From assembly GCF_050632745.1 (NCBI RefSeq), contig NZ_JBODSD010000001.1, positions 248,001 through 312,000 of the forward strand: DNA of 64,000 bases, written 5' to 3'. The translations under genes and the position numbers were made by a program. The stretch comes from Mumia sp050632745. Its GTDB lineage: Bacteria > Actinomycetota > Actinomycetes > Propionibacteriales > Nocardioidaceae. Under the pieces are notes generated by a model that saw nothing but the letters and a program-made list of their open reading frames with translations, was not told where the DNA came from and ran no database searches. Each line of letters opens with the position of its first letter. Position 1 is the first letter of the stretch. Below are positions 1-8,208 of this stretch, one piece after another.

Positions 1-1542
1 CTGTACGCCGCGGTGAAGCGCTGGTTCGGCTCGTCGGCGGCGCTGATCGCCGGCGCGGTGCTGGCGACGACGCCGATCGCGGCGCTGATGTTCCGCTTCA
101 ACAACCCCGACGCGCTGCTGGTCTTCCTGATGGTCGCCGCCGCGTGGGCCGTGACCCGGGCGATCGACTCCAAGAAGGCGCTGCGCTGGCTGGTGCTGGC
201 CGGACTCCTCATCGGGTTCGCGTTCCTCGCGAAGATGCTCCAGGCGTTCCTGGTGCTGCCCGGCCTCGCCCTCGCGTACGGCATCGCCGGCTCCGCGCGG
301 CTGCGTACCCGCCTGCTCCACCTCCTCGCCGCCGGCGCCTCGGTGATCGTCGGCGCCGGGTGGTGGGTGCTGGTCGCCGAGCTGTGGCCGGCGGCCTCGC
401 GCCCGTACATCGGCGGCTCGACGAACAACAGCATCCTCGAGCTCGCCCTCGGCTACAACGGCCTCGGTCGCCTCAACGGCAACGAGACCGGATCCGTCGG
501 CGGTGGCGGTGGTCAGGGCGGCGGCATGTGGGGCACCCCGGGGATCGGACGGCTCTTCAGCTCGGAGATGCAGACCGAGGCGAGCTGGCTGCTCCCGGCC
601 GCGCTGGTGGCGCTCGTCGCGCTGCTCGCCGTCACCTGGAAGGCGGCACGGACCGACAAGATCCGCGCCTTCGCCATCATCTGGGGCGGCTGGCTGCTCG
701 TCACCGGACTGACCTTCAGCTTCATGCAGGGGATCATCCACAGCTACTACACGGTCGCGCTCGCGCCGGCCATCGCGGCGCTCGTCGGTGCCGGGACGGT
801 GCTCCTGTGGCGGCGCCGTACGGAGCTGGTGCCGCGCGCGGTCCTGGCCGGCGCGGTGGTCCTCACCGGATTCTGGCAGTGGCGCCTCCTCGCTGAGACG
901 CCGACGTTCCTCCCGTGGCTGCGGTGGGTCGTCGTGGCGGCCGCGGTGGCCGCGGGCGCCCTCCTGCTGATCGGTCCCGAGCTGACGCTCGCCCGGAACT
1001 GGGTACGCCGGCTCGCGGTCGCGACCGCGGTCCTCATCGGGGTGGCCGCGCTCGCGGCGCCGACGGCCTCGGCCGTGGAGACCATCGGGAGCGCGCACAC
1101 CGGGTCGATCGTGTCGGCCGGTCCGTCGAGCGGCGGTGGACCGGGCGGGGGTGGTGGCGGCTTCGGCGGTCCGGGCGGGGGCGGCACCAGCTTCCTCGGA
1201 GGCGGCGGGACCTCGAGCGTCAGCGACGAGCTCGTCCAGCTCCTCCAGGGAGGCGACTACCGCTGGGCCGCCGCGGCGCAGACGGCGAACGGTGCGGCAC
1301 CGCTGCAGCTCGCCTCGGGCGAACCGGTGCTCGCGATCGGCGGGTTCAACGGGACCGACGCCTTCCCGACGCTGGAGCAGTTCCAGGAGTGGGTCGCCGA
1401 CGGCGAGATCCACTACTACGTCGCCGGCACCGGCCGTGGCGGCGGCAGCAACTCCGAGATCGAGACGTGGGTGACCGAGAACTTCACGGCCCAGACCGTC
1501 GACGGCACCACGATCTACGACCTCACCACCGGCCAGGGCTGA
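1..1542 (+). CDS. GT39-type membrane glycosyltransferase, 5' truncated by window
   Basis: The frame is open from base 1, so the true start lies upstream; 513 codons are visible. The protein is a run of hydrophobic helices with the motif MFRFNNPDALL near the left edge, which I recognise from actinobacterial ArnT/PMT-like (GT39) glycosyltransferases that move sugar from a polyprenyl-phosphate donor outside the membrane. Two glycine-rich stretches (around residues 164-175 and 370-400) interrupt it. The last ~110 residues form a soluble domain with the phrase IGGFNGTD, usual in this subfamily. The N-terminal catalytic aspartates would be outside the window, so activity cannot be judged. A glycine-rich membrane protein follows after 39 bases and is probably co-transcribed. 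Confidence 0.8.
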   Translation: MYAAVKRWFGSSAALIAGAVLATTPIAALMFRFNNPDALLVFLMVAAAWAVTRAIDSKKALRWLVLAGLLIGFAFLAKMLQAFLVLPGLALAYGIAGSARLRTRLLHLLAAGASVIVGAGWWVLVAELWPAASRPYIGGSTNNSILELALGYNGLGRLNGNETGSVGGGGGQGGGMWGTPGIGRLFSSEMQTEASWLLPAALVALVALLAVTWKAARTDKIRAFAIIWGGWLLVTGLTFSFMQGIIHSYYTVALAPAIAALVGAGTVLLWRRRTELVPRAVLAGAVVLTGFWQWRLLAETPTFLPWLRWVVVAAAVAAGALLLIGPELTLARNWVRRLAVATAVLIGVAALAAPTASAVETIGSAHTGSIVSAGPSSGGGPGGGGGGFGGPGGGGTSFLGGGGTSSVSDELVQLLQGGDYRWAAAAQTANGAAPLQLASGEPVLAIGGFNGTDAFPTLEQFQEWVADGEIHYYVAGTGRGGGSNSEIETWVTENFTAQTVDGTTIYDLTTGQG

Positions 1543-1581
1543 CGAACAGCCCGGTCTGACACCTCACGACGAAGGAGAACC

Positions 1582-2121
1582 ATGAACGACCAGAACCCCC
1601 GTCAGCCCGAGCAGGGCATGCCGCAGGAGGGATCGTCGCAGCCGTACGGGGAGCAGCCGACGGCCCAGCAGCCGCCCCAGCCGTACGCCCAGCAGCCCTA
1701 CGCCGCCCCGGCCGCCGAGACCTGGACGGCCCCGACGCAGGCCCCTGCGCCGAAGTCCGCGGGATGGCGCTCCCTGGACAGCAGGACCCGTATCGGCGCT
1801 GCGGTCGCCGGTGTGGCGTTGTGCGGCTTCGGCTTCCTCGGAGGCATGGCCCTCGGGAGCGCGACAGCCGACGACGGCGGTCAGGGCGGCCCCGGCATGG
1901 GCGGCCGCCCGGGCATGGGCAACAACGGAGGCTTCCCGGGCGGGGGCGGCTTCCCCGGCAACGGCGGACCTCAGGGCGACGGGTCCCAGGACAACGGGTC
2001 CCAGGACAACGGGCAGAGCAACGGCACGATGCCGGACGGATCCGGGAGCCTGCCCGATGGCAGCGGCGCCGCCCCCGACGGGAGCGGTACGACCGACGGG
2101 ACGGCGTCGTCAGACGTCTGA
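1582..2121 (+). CDS. Single-pass glycine-rich membrane protein
   Basis: This 179-residue protein has a Pro/Gln/Tyr-rich N-terminal tail (residues 1-55), one membrane segment at about 71-94, and a low-complexity C-terminal part rich in Gly, Asn, Asp and Ser with tandem DGSQDNG and PDGSG repeats. A ribosome site (AAGGAG) precedes the ATG. It follows the GT39 gene by 39 bases, and both share glycine-rich extracytoplasmic stretches, so a role beside the glycosyltransferase at the cell surface is a reasonable guess. I recognise no functional domain. The repeats are coded by near-identical DNA, which suggests recent expansion. Confidence 0.7.
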   Translation: MNDQNPRQPEQGMPQEGSSQPYGEQPTAQQPPQPYAQQPYAAPAAETWTAPTQAPAPKSAGWRSLDSRTRIGAAVAGVALCGFGFLGGMALGSATADDGGQGGPGMGGRPGMGNNGGFPGGGGFPGNGGPQGDGSQDNGSQDNGQSNGTMPDGSGSLPDGSGAAPDGSGTTDGTASSDV

Positions 2122-2127
2122 CGAGAC

Positions 2128-3195
2128 TCAGCGGCGGGCGGTGCGAGCGCGGCGCCGTCGCCGCGGCGTCGCGCAGGCCCCGACGGCCTGCTCGCTCGCT
2201 GACCGGACGAAGGCCCCGACCTCACGGGTGGCCTCGCGAGCCTCGGGGACGATGCCGACCGCGACCTGGAAGACGTGCACCTGCTTCTCCCAGATCTGCA
2301 GCTCGACCTCGACGTCCGAGCGGGCGAGACGGATCGCCATGAGCTCGGCGTCGGGGAGGACGAGCTCGTCGGAGCCCACCTGGATCAGCGTCCGGGGGAG
2401 TCCGCGCAGGTCGGCATCGACCAGCGACGAGGCCGGCTCGAGGTGGTCGCCGAGCAGGTCGTTCTCGACCATCTCGACGAGCCGGAGGAAGCCCCGCCAC
2501 GCCGACCGGGGGAACAGCGCGCAGGAGGGGCGACCCGGCTGGTCGAGCTTGCGGTCGGGATCGAGGTCGGTCAACGGAGACATCGCGGCAAGACCCGCGG
2601 GACGCTCCAAGCCGGCCTCGAGGATCGCGAGCGTCACGGCGAACGCGAGGTAGCCGCCGGCGGAGTCGCCGGCGATCACGATGCGCTCGGGGGCGTAGCC
2701 CTGGTCGAGGAGCCACTGGTAGCCGGAGAGCCCGTCCTCGACGGCCTGGCTGACCGGGTGCTTCGGCATCATGCGGTAGCCGACGTTGAGCACCGCGCAG
2801 CCGCTGGTGGCGGACAGGCGCGCGGCGAGGCCACGGTGCGTGTTGAGCCCACCGACGAGGAACGCGCCTCCATGGAGGTAGAGGACCGCGTGGCTGTCGG
2901 CGTGGTCGGCCTTGTCGGCCCGGATCAGCTCCGCGTCGCAGTGCGGGAGCCGGACGTGGTCGACGCTCGTGTGGGGCGGGTCGGGCAGGAGCCCGGCGAC
3001 GCTCTCGAGGAGTCCGGTCGGCCACGGCGCACCCGGTGCGTACGACCAGAGCGACAACGCGGGCTTGACGGTCACGCGCATCGCGCTCGACAGCAGCAGA
3101 GCGCGCTTGCTGCGGCGCGGCTTCTCGACGACGGTGAGACCGTCCCGCTCCAGCGGGATGACCTCGGCCGTCCGTCGGCTGTCGGTGCGACTCAT
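2128..3195 (-). CDS. HSL-family alpha/beta hydrolase (esterase/lipase)
   Basis: A 355-residue alpha/beta hydrolase of the hormone-sensitive-lipase group. It shows the oxyanion motif HGGAF at residues 108-112, the nucleophile elbow GDSAGG at 176-181 (Ser178), an acid near Asp276 (GSDEL) and the catalytic His307 (KQVHVF). This group hydrolyses short-chain acyl esters. There is no signal peptide; the C-terminus ends in an arginine-rich tail. The ATG at 3195 was chosen because upstream codons lack the family pattern and run into the neighbouring promoter region. The gene converges on the glycine-rich protein gene with only 6 bases between stops. Confidence 0.85.
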   Translation of the reverse strand: MSRTDSRRTAEVIPLERDGLTVVEKPRRSKRALLLSSAMRVTVKPALSLWSYAPGAPWPTGLLESVAGLLPDPPHTSVDHVRLPHCDAELIRADKADHADSHAVLYLHGGAFLVGGLNTHRGLAARLSATSGCAVLNVGYRMMPKHPVSQAVEDGLSGYQWLLDQGYAPERIVIAGDSAGGYLAFAVTLAILEAGLERPAGLAAMSPLTDLDPDRKLDQPGRPSCALFPRSAWRGFLRLVEMVENDLLGDHLEPASSLVDADLRGLPRTLIQVGSDELVLPDAELMAIRLARSDVEVELQIWEKQVHVFQVAVGIVPEAREATREVGAFVRSASEQAVGACATPRRRRRARTARR

Positions 3196-3328
3196 CGGTG
3201 CGTCCTTCCCGAGCGACGCCACGGACTCACCCGAGCGTGTGCCGTACGTCACATCGTTGTTAACGGATGTTACCTGGACGTCCGTCCAGAGTCCGGCCGA
3301 CTGCCCCGATCGGTGCCATCCTGGAGTC

Positions 3329-3946
3329 ATGGCGACCTCGCAGGACGGCGAGACGACGGGCCCGCGTACGCCTGCGGACCACCGCGGGAGCGCGGCGGAC
3401 GGCTGGAAGTCGTACGGGCAGCAGCTCCTGCGCAACCTGGTCCTCGTGCTCGCGGCCGCGGTGGTCGTGGTGGCGATCGGCTACGGGCTCGCCGCGTTCG
3501 TGCCGCGCTCCTGGGCGCAGTGGATCGGCCGACGCGTCGACGGCAGCCTCCCGGCCGGGACGGTGTGGGGCCTGTTCCTGGGCGTCGTGTGCACCTTCGT
3601 GCCCCTGGTCCTCGTGTGGCAGGCGGTCGTCCGCCCGTGGATCAAGGGCTTCTGGAAGGTCGCGCTGATCGTGGTCGCGGTCCTGGTCGCCCTGCCCAAC
3701 CTCATGACGCTCTCGATCGTCGTCGGCACGAGCAACGGCGCGCACGCCGGCGAGCGGATCCTCGACGTGGACGGCCCCGGGTTCCGTGCCGCCTCGCTGT
3801 GGGGCGCGATCATCGGTGCCCTGCTGTTCGTCGGGCTCGTCTGGCTCACCCGGACGAACCGGACCCGGGGCCAGCGCGTGCGCGACCTCAAGTCGGAGAT
3901 CGACCACCGCGACCAGGCGGAGCGGGCGCGCGACGAGAGCGCCTGA
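3329..3946 (+). CDS. Multi-pass membrane protein of unknown function
   Basis: A 205-residue protein with a hydrophilic N-terminus (about 35 residues), membrane segments at roughly 36-58, 78-100, 108-130 and 155-175, and a charged C-terminal tail likely to form a short cytoplasmic helix. GGAG lies a few bases before the ATG. The upstream 133 bases are shared with the divergent esterase gene. Similar small permease-like membrane proteins occur in Nocardioides-type genomes, but I know of no assigned function. Nothing in the sequence identifies a substrate. Confidence 0.7.
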   Translation: MATSQDGETTGPRTPADHRGSAADGWKSYGQQLLRNLVLVLAAAVVVVAIGYGLAAFVPRSWAQWIGRRVDGSLPAGTVWGLFLGVVCTFVPLVLVWQAVVRPWIKGFWKVALIVVAVLVALPNLMTLSIVVGTSNGAHAGERILDVDGPGFRAASLWGAIIGALLFVGLVWLTRTNRTRGQRVRDLKSEIDHRDQAERARDESA

Positions 3947-3970
3947 TCTCGGTCGGGACCAGGCGCGCGC

Positions 3971-4828
3971 TCAGCCGCGTACGCGCGTGACGATCTCCTC
4001 GGCCACCAGGTCGGGGAACTCCTCCGGCAGCCAGTGCGAGGCGCCGCGCACCGGGACGAACCGGTACTCGGCCTCGACGTGCTCGCCGCAGCGCCGTGCC
4101 CCGACCGGGCCGAGCGCCCAGTCGGCGTCACCCCACACGTAGGTGGTCGGCACCGTCACCGTGGGTGTCGCGTCCAGGTCGCGGCCCATCGCGCGGTACC
4201 ACGAGAGCGCCGCCGTCAAGGCCTCCCGCTCGCCGAGCGCCTCGACGTACGACGCGACCCGCTCCGCGGGGACGGTGTCCCCGTACATCGCGCGCAGCCG
4301 CCGTGCGCCGTCCTCGAGCAGCACGTCCTCGGCCTTCCCCGGCTTGCGGAACAGCTTGATGTACGACGCGCGCTCCTGCTGGTCCTCGTCGTGCACGAGC
4401 GCCCACCCGTACGCCGCGAGGTGCGGCACCGACAGGGCGACGAGGCTGCGGACGCGGTCGGGATGGTGCGCCGCCAGCGCCCACGCCACCGCGGCGCCCC
4501 AGTCGTGACCGACGACGTGGGCGGAGTCGAGACCGAGCGCGTCCATCAGGCCCGTCACGTCGTCGACCAGGTTCTCGACGGCGTACGCCTCGGTCTCCGC
4601 CGGCCGTGCCCCCGGCGAGTAGCCGCGCTGGTCGGGCGCGACGACCCGCAGCCCGGCGGCGACGAGTCGGTCTCCGACCGCCGCCCAGGAGTCGGCGGTC
4701 TGCGGGAACCCGTGCAGCAGCACGACCGGCGTCCCGTCCTCCGGGCCGGCGAGGACGACGTCGAAGGTGAGGCCGTCGACGTCGACCGGACGGCGCTCCC
4801 AGCCCGTGTCGTTCTGGATCGCGCTCAT
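3971..4828 (-). CDS. Epoxide-hydrolase-like alpha/beta hydrolase, coupled to encapsulin
   Basis: A 285-residue alpha/beta hydrolase with HGFPQ at residues 39-43 (oxyanion hole), the nucleophile motif GHDWGA at 107-112 (Asp109), a WGDAD acid segment and His265 (GASHWLPEE). An Asp nucleophile followed by Trp is typical of epoxide hydrolases and haloalkane dehalogenases; the HGFP form favours an epoxide hydrolase. Its ATG overlaps the encapsulin stop codon by 4 bases, so it is the third gene of the DyP-encapsulin operon. No encapsulin-loading peptide is visible at its C-terminus, so it probably works outside the shell. The substrate is unknown. Confidence 0.85.
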   Translation of the reverse strand: MSAIQNDTGWERRPVDVDGLTFDVVLAGPEDGTPVVLLHGFPQTADSWAAVGDRLVAAGLRVVAPDQRGYSPGARPAETEAYAVENLVDDVTGLMDALGLDSAHVVGHDWGAAVAWALAAHHPDRVRSLVALSVPHLAAYGWALVHDEDQQERASYIKLFRKPGKAEDVLLEDGARRLRAMYGDTVPAERVASYVEALGEREALTAALSWYRAMGRDLDATPTVTVPTTYVWGDADWALGPVGARRCGEHVEAEYRFVPVRGASHWLPEEFPDLVAEEIVTRVRG

Positions 4829-5622
4829 CCTTCGAGCACCACCGACGCCTCGTCGGTCAGCGGGAGGAAGGCGAAGGACTCCTGGAGGTAGAGCGTGACC
4901 GTCTCGTCGTCGTGGTGCAGGTAGCCGATCGAGGTGTCCTGGCCCAGGTGGAGGTCGTAGTCGCCCCCGCGGGTCGACAGGAGCACCGCGCCGGAGATCG
5001 CCGGCGCCCACACGATGTTGTCGTCGAGCAGACGCGAGAGGAGCTGGTGGATCGGGTAGCCGTGGTCCGTGGTCTCGTTGACCTTGGTGTACGCGTCGGC
5101 GCTGAGCAGGAGCGCGTACGGTCCCTCGACGCCGACGAGGCGCAGCTGGCTCAGGGCCTGCGCGACGACGTCGGGGTAGTCGATCGCGTCGTCGGGCAGC
5201 GTGAGGCGCGGGTTGCTCGACGACTCCGCGATCCCCCGCACGCCGACGCCCGTCAGTCCGTGGAAGACGGCGCCGTCCTCGGCGAACGCCAGCGCTCGCG
5301 CGGCATCCTTCACGGGCTGCCAGTCGGAGTCGTTGGAGCCGCGCTCCACGTCGTCGACGTCCTCGCGGCTCAGGTCGAAGGTGACGCGCAGCTCGGCGAC
5401 CGGGGCGACCTCGCGGCGGCGGACCTCGACGCCGTTGAGATCGGTCGCGCCCGGTCCGCGGTGGCCGGTCGAGAGCCCGGCGAAGCCGACGCCGGCCGGG
5501 TCGTGCACGTCGACCACGCGGCGCCCGGCGAGGTTGCGCCGGAAGGTGCGGCTCGCCTCCTCCTCGATCTGCTCCCACGCGGCGTCGGAGATGGGCGCGA
5601 GCGAGCGGTGCAGGTTGTTCAT
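4825..5622 (-). CDS. Family 1 encapsulin shell protein
   Basis: A 265-residue protein that begins MNNLHRSLAPISDAAWEQI, the signature start of family 1 (classical) encapsulins, with the AGRRVVDV segment that follows at about residue 32. Encapsulins have the HK97 phage-capsid fold and assemble icosahedral nanocompartments around cargo that carries a short C-terminal loading peptide. The gene directly upstream encodes a DyP peroxidase with exactly such a tail. Its ATG overlaps the peroxidase stop by 4 bases, and its own stop overlaps the next gene by 4, indicating translational coupling. Length is normal for the family. Confidence 0.95.
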   Translation of the reverse strand: MNNLHRSLAPISDAAWEQIEEEASRTFRRNLAGRRVVDVHDPAGVGFAGLSTGHRGPGATDLNGVEVRRREVAPVAELRVTFDLSREDVDDVERGSNDSDWQPVKDAARALAFAEDGAVFHGLTGVGVRGIAESSSNPRLTLPDDAIDYPDVVAQALSQLRLVGVEGPYALLLSADAYTKVNETTDHGYPIHQLLSRLLDDNIVWAPAISGAVLLSTRGGDYDLHLGQDTSIGYLHHDDETVTLYLQESFAFLPLTDEASVVLEG

Positions 5623-6638
5623 CGTCCGTGGTCTCCTCGGAGGCTGCCGACGCCCAGCGAGCCGTCGGTCGTGGATGGGGTGGCGGCGTCGTCGAGCTCC
5701 CCGAGCATCGCCAGCGTCGCCGCCGACGGCACGAAGAAGAGGCATCCCGTCGTCGCCGTGGAGAAGTCGAGGATGCGGTCGTCGTTGCCCGGCGGGTTGC
5801 CGACGAACATGTTGCGGAGCATCTGCTCCGTCGTCTCGGGGTGCTTGGCGTAGCCGATGAAGTACGTGCCGACCTCGCCGGCGGCGTAGCTGCCGAACGC
5901 CATGTTGAACCGCACGATGTCGAGCTCGTTGCCGTCATCGTCGGTGACCGTGTTGAGCGAGACGTGCGAGTTGCTCGGCATCACCGCGTCGTCGAGCTCG
6001 ACGTCGTCGGCCTTAGTGCGGCCGATGATCCGCTCCTGCTCCTCGGTCGACAGCCGGCCCCACGCGGGCAGGTCGTGCGTGTAGCGCTGCGTGATGACGT
6101 AGCTGCCGCCGAGGAAGTCCGGCTCGCCGTCGATGTACGCCGCCTCGCCGAGCTCGTCCCCGACCGGGTTCTCGGTGCCGTCGACGAAGCCCAGCAGGTC
6201 ACGGGCGTCGAAGTAGCGGAAGCCCGGGGTGTCGTCGACGACGCGCACGGCGCTGCCCAGCTTGTCGAGGACGAGCCGCTCGAGCTCGAAGCACAGGTCG
6301 TGGCGGGAGGCGCGGATGTGGAAGAGCAGGTCGCCCGGCGTGCTCGGCGCGTCGTGCCGGTAGCCGTCGATCGCCTCGAAGCGGTGGAGGTGGGCCGGGC
6401 GGACGGGCGCGCCGAACCGGTCCCAGGCGTCGGAGCCGATCCCGACCACGCACGTGAGGCCACCGTGGAGGCTGCGGAACCCGACCGCGCGGACCAGCGC
6501 GTCGACGTCGCCGACCACCGATCGTGCCGTCCTCGCGGCCGCTGGACCGTCCTCGATCGTGACGACGAGGAAGATCGCGTACTCGGTGAGCGGCGCTGTC
6601 ACGGCTTGAGGCTCGGGGAAGCGGGAGACGCTGGTCAC
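5619..6638 (-). CDS. DyP-type heme peroxidase, encapsulin cargo
   Basis: A 339-residue dye-decolourising peroxidase. It contains the GFVDGTENP motif at residues 150-158 (distal Asp153), the proximal heme ligand His225 and the distal Arg243. These enzymes use hydrogen peroxide to oxidise dyes and phenolics. The last 15 residues carry DGSLGVGSLRG, which matches the encapsulin-loading consensus (SLGIGSLK type) and is joined to the catalytic domain by an Ala/Thr/Ser linker. Together with the adjacent encapsulin this predicts a peroxidase nanocompartment, as known in Brevibacterium linens. The ATG at 6638 heads the three-gene operon. Confidence 0.95.
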   Translation of the reverse strand: MTSVSRFPEPQAVTAPLTEYAIFLVVTIEDGPAAARTARSVVGDVDALVRAVGFRSLHGGLTCVVGIGSDAWDRFGAPVRPAHLHRFEAIDGYRHDAPSTPGDLLFHIRASRHDLCFELERLVLDKLGSAVRVVDDTPGFRYFDARDLLGFVDGTENPVGDELGEAAYIDGEPDFLGGSYVITQRYTHDLPAWGRLSTEEQERIIGRTKADDVELDDAVMPSNSHVSLNTVTDDDGNELDIVRFNMAFGSYAAGEVGTYFIGYAKHPETTEQMLRNMFVGNPPGNDDRILDFSTATTGCLFFVPSAATLAMLGELDDAATPSTTDGSLGVGSLRGDHGR

Positions 6639-6731
6639 GACGCCCCTTTCGGCTCGGCTGGGGTCAGCCTACGGCCGGGCGTGCGGCGGCACGCGCCGAC
6701 GTAGACTCGAAGCACTCCCAGGAGGTGGCGT

Positions 6732-7124
6732 ATGAGCAACCGACCGCTCGTGACCCTCGACGCGGACGAGACCAGGGAGCTCCTGCAGACGGCGCGCGTC
6801 GGTCACATCGCCTACCAGTCGACTCGTGGTCTCGACGTCACGCCGGTGAACTTCCGCCTGAGCGGCGACATGATCTTCATCCGCACGGTCGAGGCGGGGA
6901 CGCTCGCGGAGCTGGCGCCCGGACCGGAGACCGTGGCGTTCGTGGTGACCTACCTCGACCGGCTGTCGCAGACCGGATGGAGCGTCAAGATCCGCGGGAC
7001 GATCCGCCAGGTCGACGAGGAGGTCGAGGCGCCCGACGTGCAGCCGGAGCCGTGGGTCGGCTACCCGCGGACGGTGCTGCTCGGGCTCTCGATCGACGAG
7101 ATGACGGGCAGGCGCGTCGGGTGA
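6732..7124 (+). CDS. PPOX-class split-barrel flavin/F420-binding protein
   Basis: A 130-residue single-domain protein with the pyridoxamine-phosphate-oxidase-like pattern GHIAYQSTRG...TPVNFRL near the N-terminus, followed by an alternating strand region containing TGWSVKIRGTIR. Actinobacteria carry many such split-barrel proteins that bind FMN, F420 or heme and reduce small substrates; the individual substrate cannot be deduced. AGGAGG is present 6 bases before the ATG. The gene diverges from the DyP operon, and its stop directly abuts the stop of the convergent cation exporter gene. Confidence 0.8.
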   Translation: MSNRPLVTLDADETRELLQTARVGHIAYQSTRGLDVTPVNFRLSGDMIFIRTVEAGTLAELAPGPETVAFVVTYLDRLSQTGWSVKIRGTIRQVDEEVEAPDVQPEPWVGYPRTVLLGLSIDEMTGRRVG

Positions 7125-8069
7125 CTACCCGAGCTCCGGCTCGTCCGGTGTCGCGGGGCTGAGCACGCACTCCACGACGGCCGCGTGCTCCTCGATGCGC
7201 CGCTCGAGCGCGCGCAGGGCGTACGCGACCGCCGCCTCCCCGGTGTCCCCGACGAGGTCGACGTGCGCCACGACGAACACCTGTCGCGGCCCGACGTACT
7301 CGACGTGCAGGTAGGTGATGCGGTCGATCTCGGGGAACCCCGACAGGTACGCGAGGGCGCGCGCCCGCTGCGCTGCCGTGACGTCCTCGCCGACGAGGAA
7401 CCGCCGGTTGCGGTCGATGAGGACGACGGCGATGACGGCGAGGAGGATCCCGACGCCGATCGACCCCAGGGCGTCGGGCACCGGCGATCCCGTCACCTGG
7501 TGCGCGAAGATGCCGGCGAAGGCGATGACGAGACCGATCAGCGCGGCCGCGTCCTCGGCGAACACGGCGCGCAGCGTGGGGTCGGACGTCGTGAGCGCCG
7601 CGTCGAGGACGTCGATCTTCTCCCGCTGCGCGGCCCTGCGGGTCTGACGGTACGCCTGGACGAAGCTGACGCCCTCCAGGAGGAACGAGAGCGCGAGGAC
7701 GGCGTACGCGATCCCGAAGTCGCCCGCAGGCTCGGGGTCGACGAGCTCGGTGACGCCGTGCCAGATCGAGACCGCGGCACCGGCCGTGAAGAGGCCGATC
7801 GCGGCGAACATCGACCACACGTACGCCTCGCGTCCGTAGCCGAGCGGGTGGTCCTCGTCGGGGCGTCCCGAGGACCTCCGGTCGGCGACCAGCAGGAAGA
7901 TCTCGTTCCCCGTGTCGGCCCACGAGTGCGCGGCCTCCGCCACCATCGACGCGGACCCGGTGAGCGCCGCGGCGGCGGACTTCGCGACGGCGATGAGCGC
8001 GTTCGCGGTGAACGCGATGACGACGGTGAGCGTGCTCTCGCTGCCACGCTCCTGCTGGGGTGGGGTCAC
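7125..8069 (-). CDS. Cation diffusion facilitator (CDF) family exporter
   Basis: A 314-residue CDF transporter. The first membrane helices are followed by EAAHSWADTGNE (residues 45-56), the metal-binding His/Asp pair of transmembrane helix II, then DHPLGYGREAYVW, and a second acidic motif FAEDAAALIG in helix V. The last ~90 residues form the usual cytoplasmic dimerisation domain. CDF proteins export Zn, Fe, Mn or Co by proton antiport; His plus Asp in helix II slightly favours zinc, but this is inference. Six membrane segments are expected. No regulator is adjacent. Confidence 0.88.
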   Translation of the reverse strand: MTPPQQERGSESTLTVVIAFTANALIAVAKSAAAALTGSASMVAEAAHSWADTGNEIFLLVADRRSSGRPDEDHPLGYGREAYVWSMFAAIGLFTAGAAVSIWHGVTELVDPEPAGDFGIAYAVLALSFLLEGVSFVQAYRQTRRAAQREKIDVLDAALTTSDPTLRAVFAEDAAALIGLVIAFAGIFAHQVTGSPVPDALGSIGVGILLAVIAVVLIDRNRRFLVGEDVTAAQRARALAYLSGFPEIDRITYLHVEYVGPRQVFVVAHVDLVGDTGEAAVAYALRALERRIEEHAAVVECVLSPATPDEPELG

Positions 8070-8208
8070 TCCCCGGTTGTAGCGCCCGTCGGCGCGTCGC
8101 GCAGGTCGGACGACGGCTCGGGAAATTCCCCGTGACGGGAGAGCGAGGCGGGTTAACCTGGCGATTCCCGGGCGTGAGAAGCCTCGTGTCGTTCGTCGGA
8201 GGGAGCCC

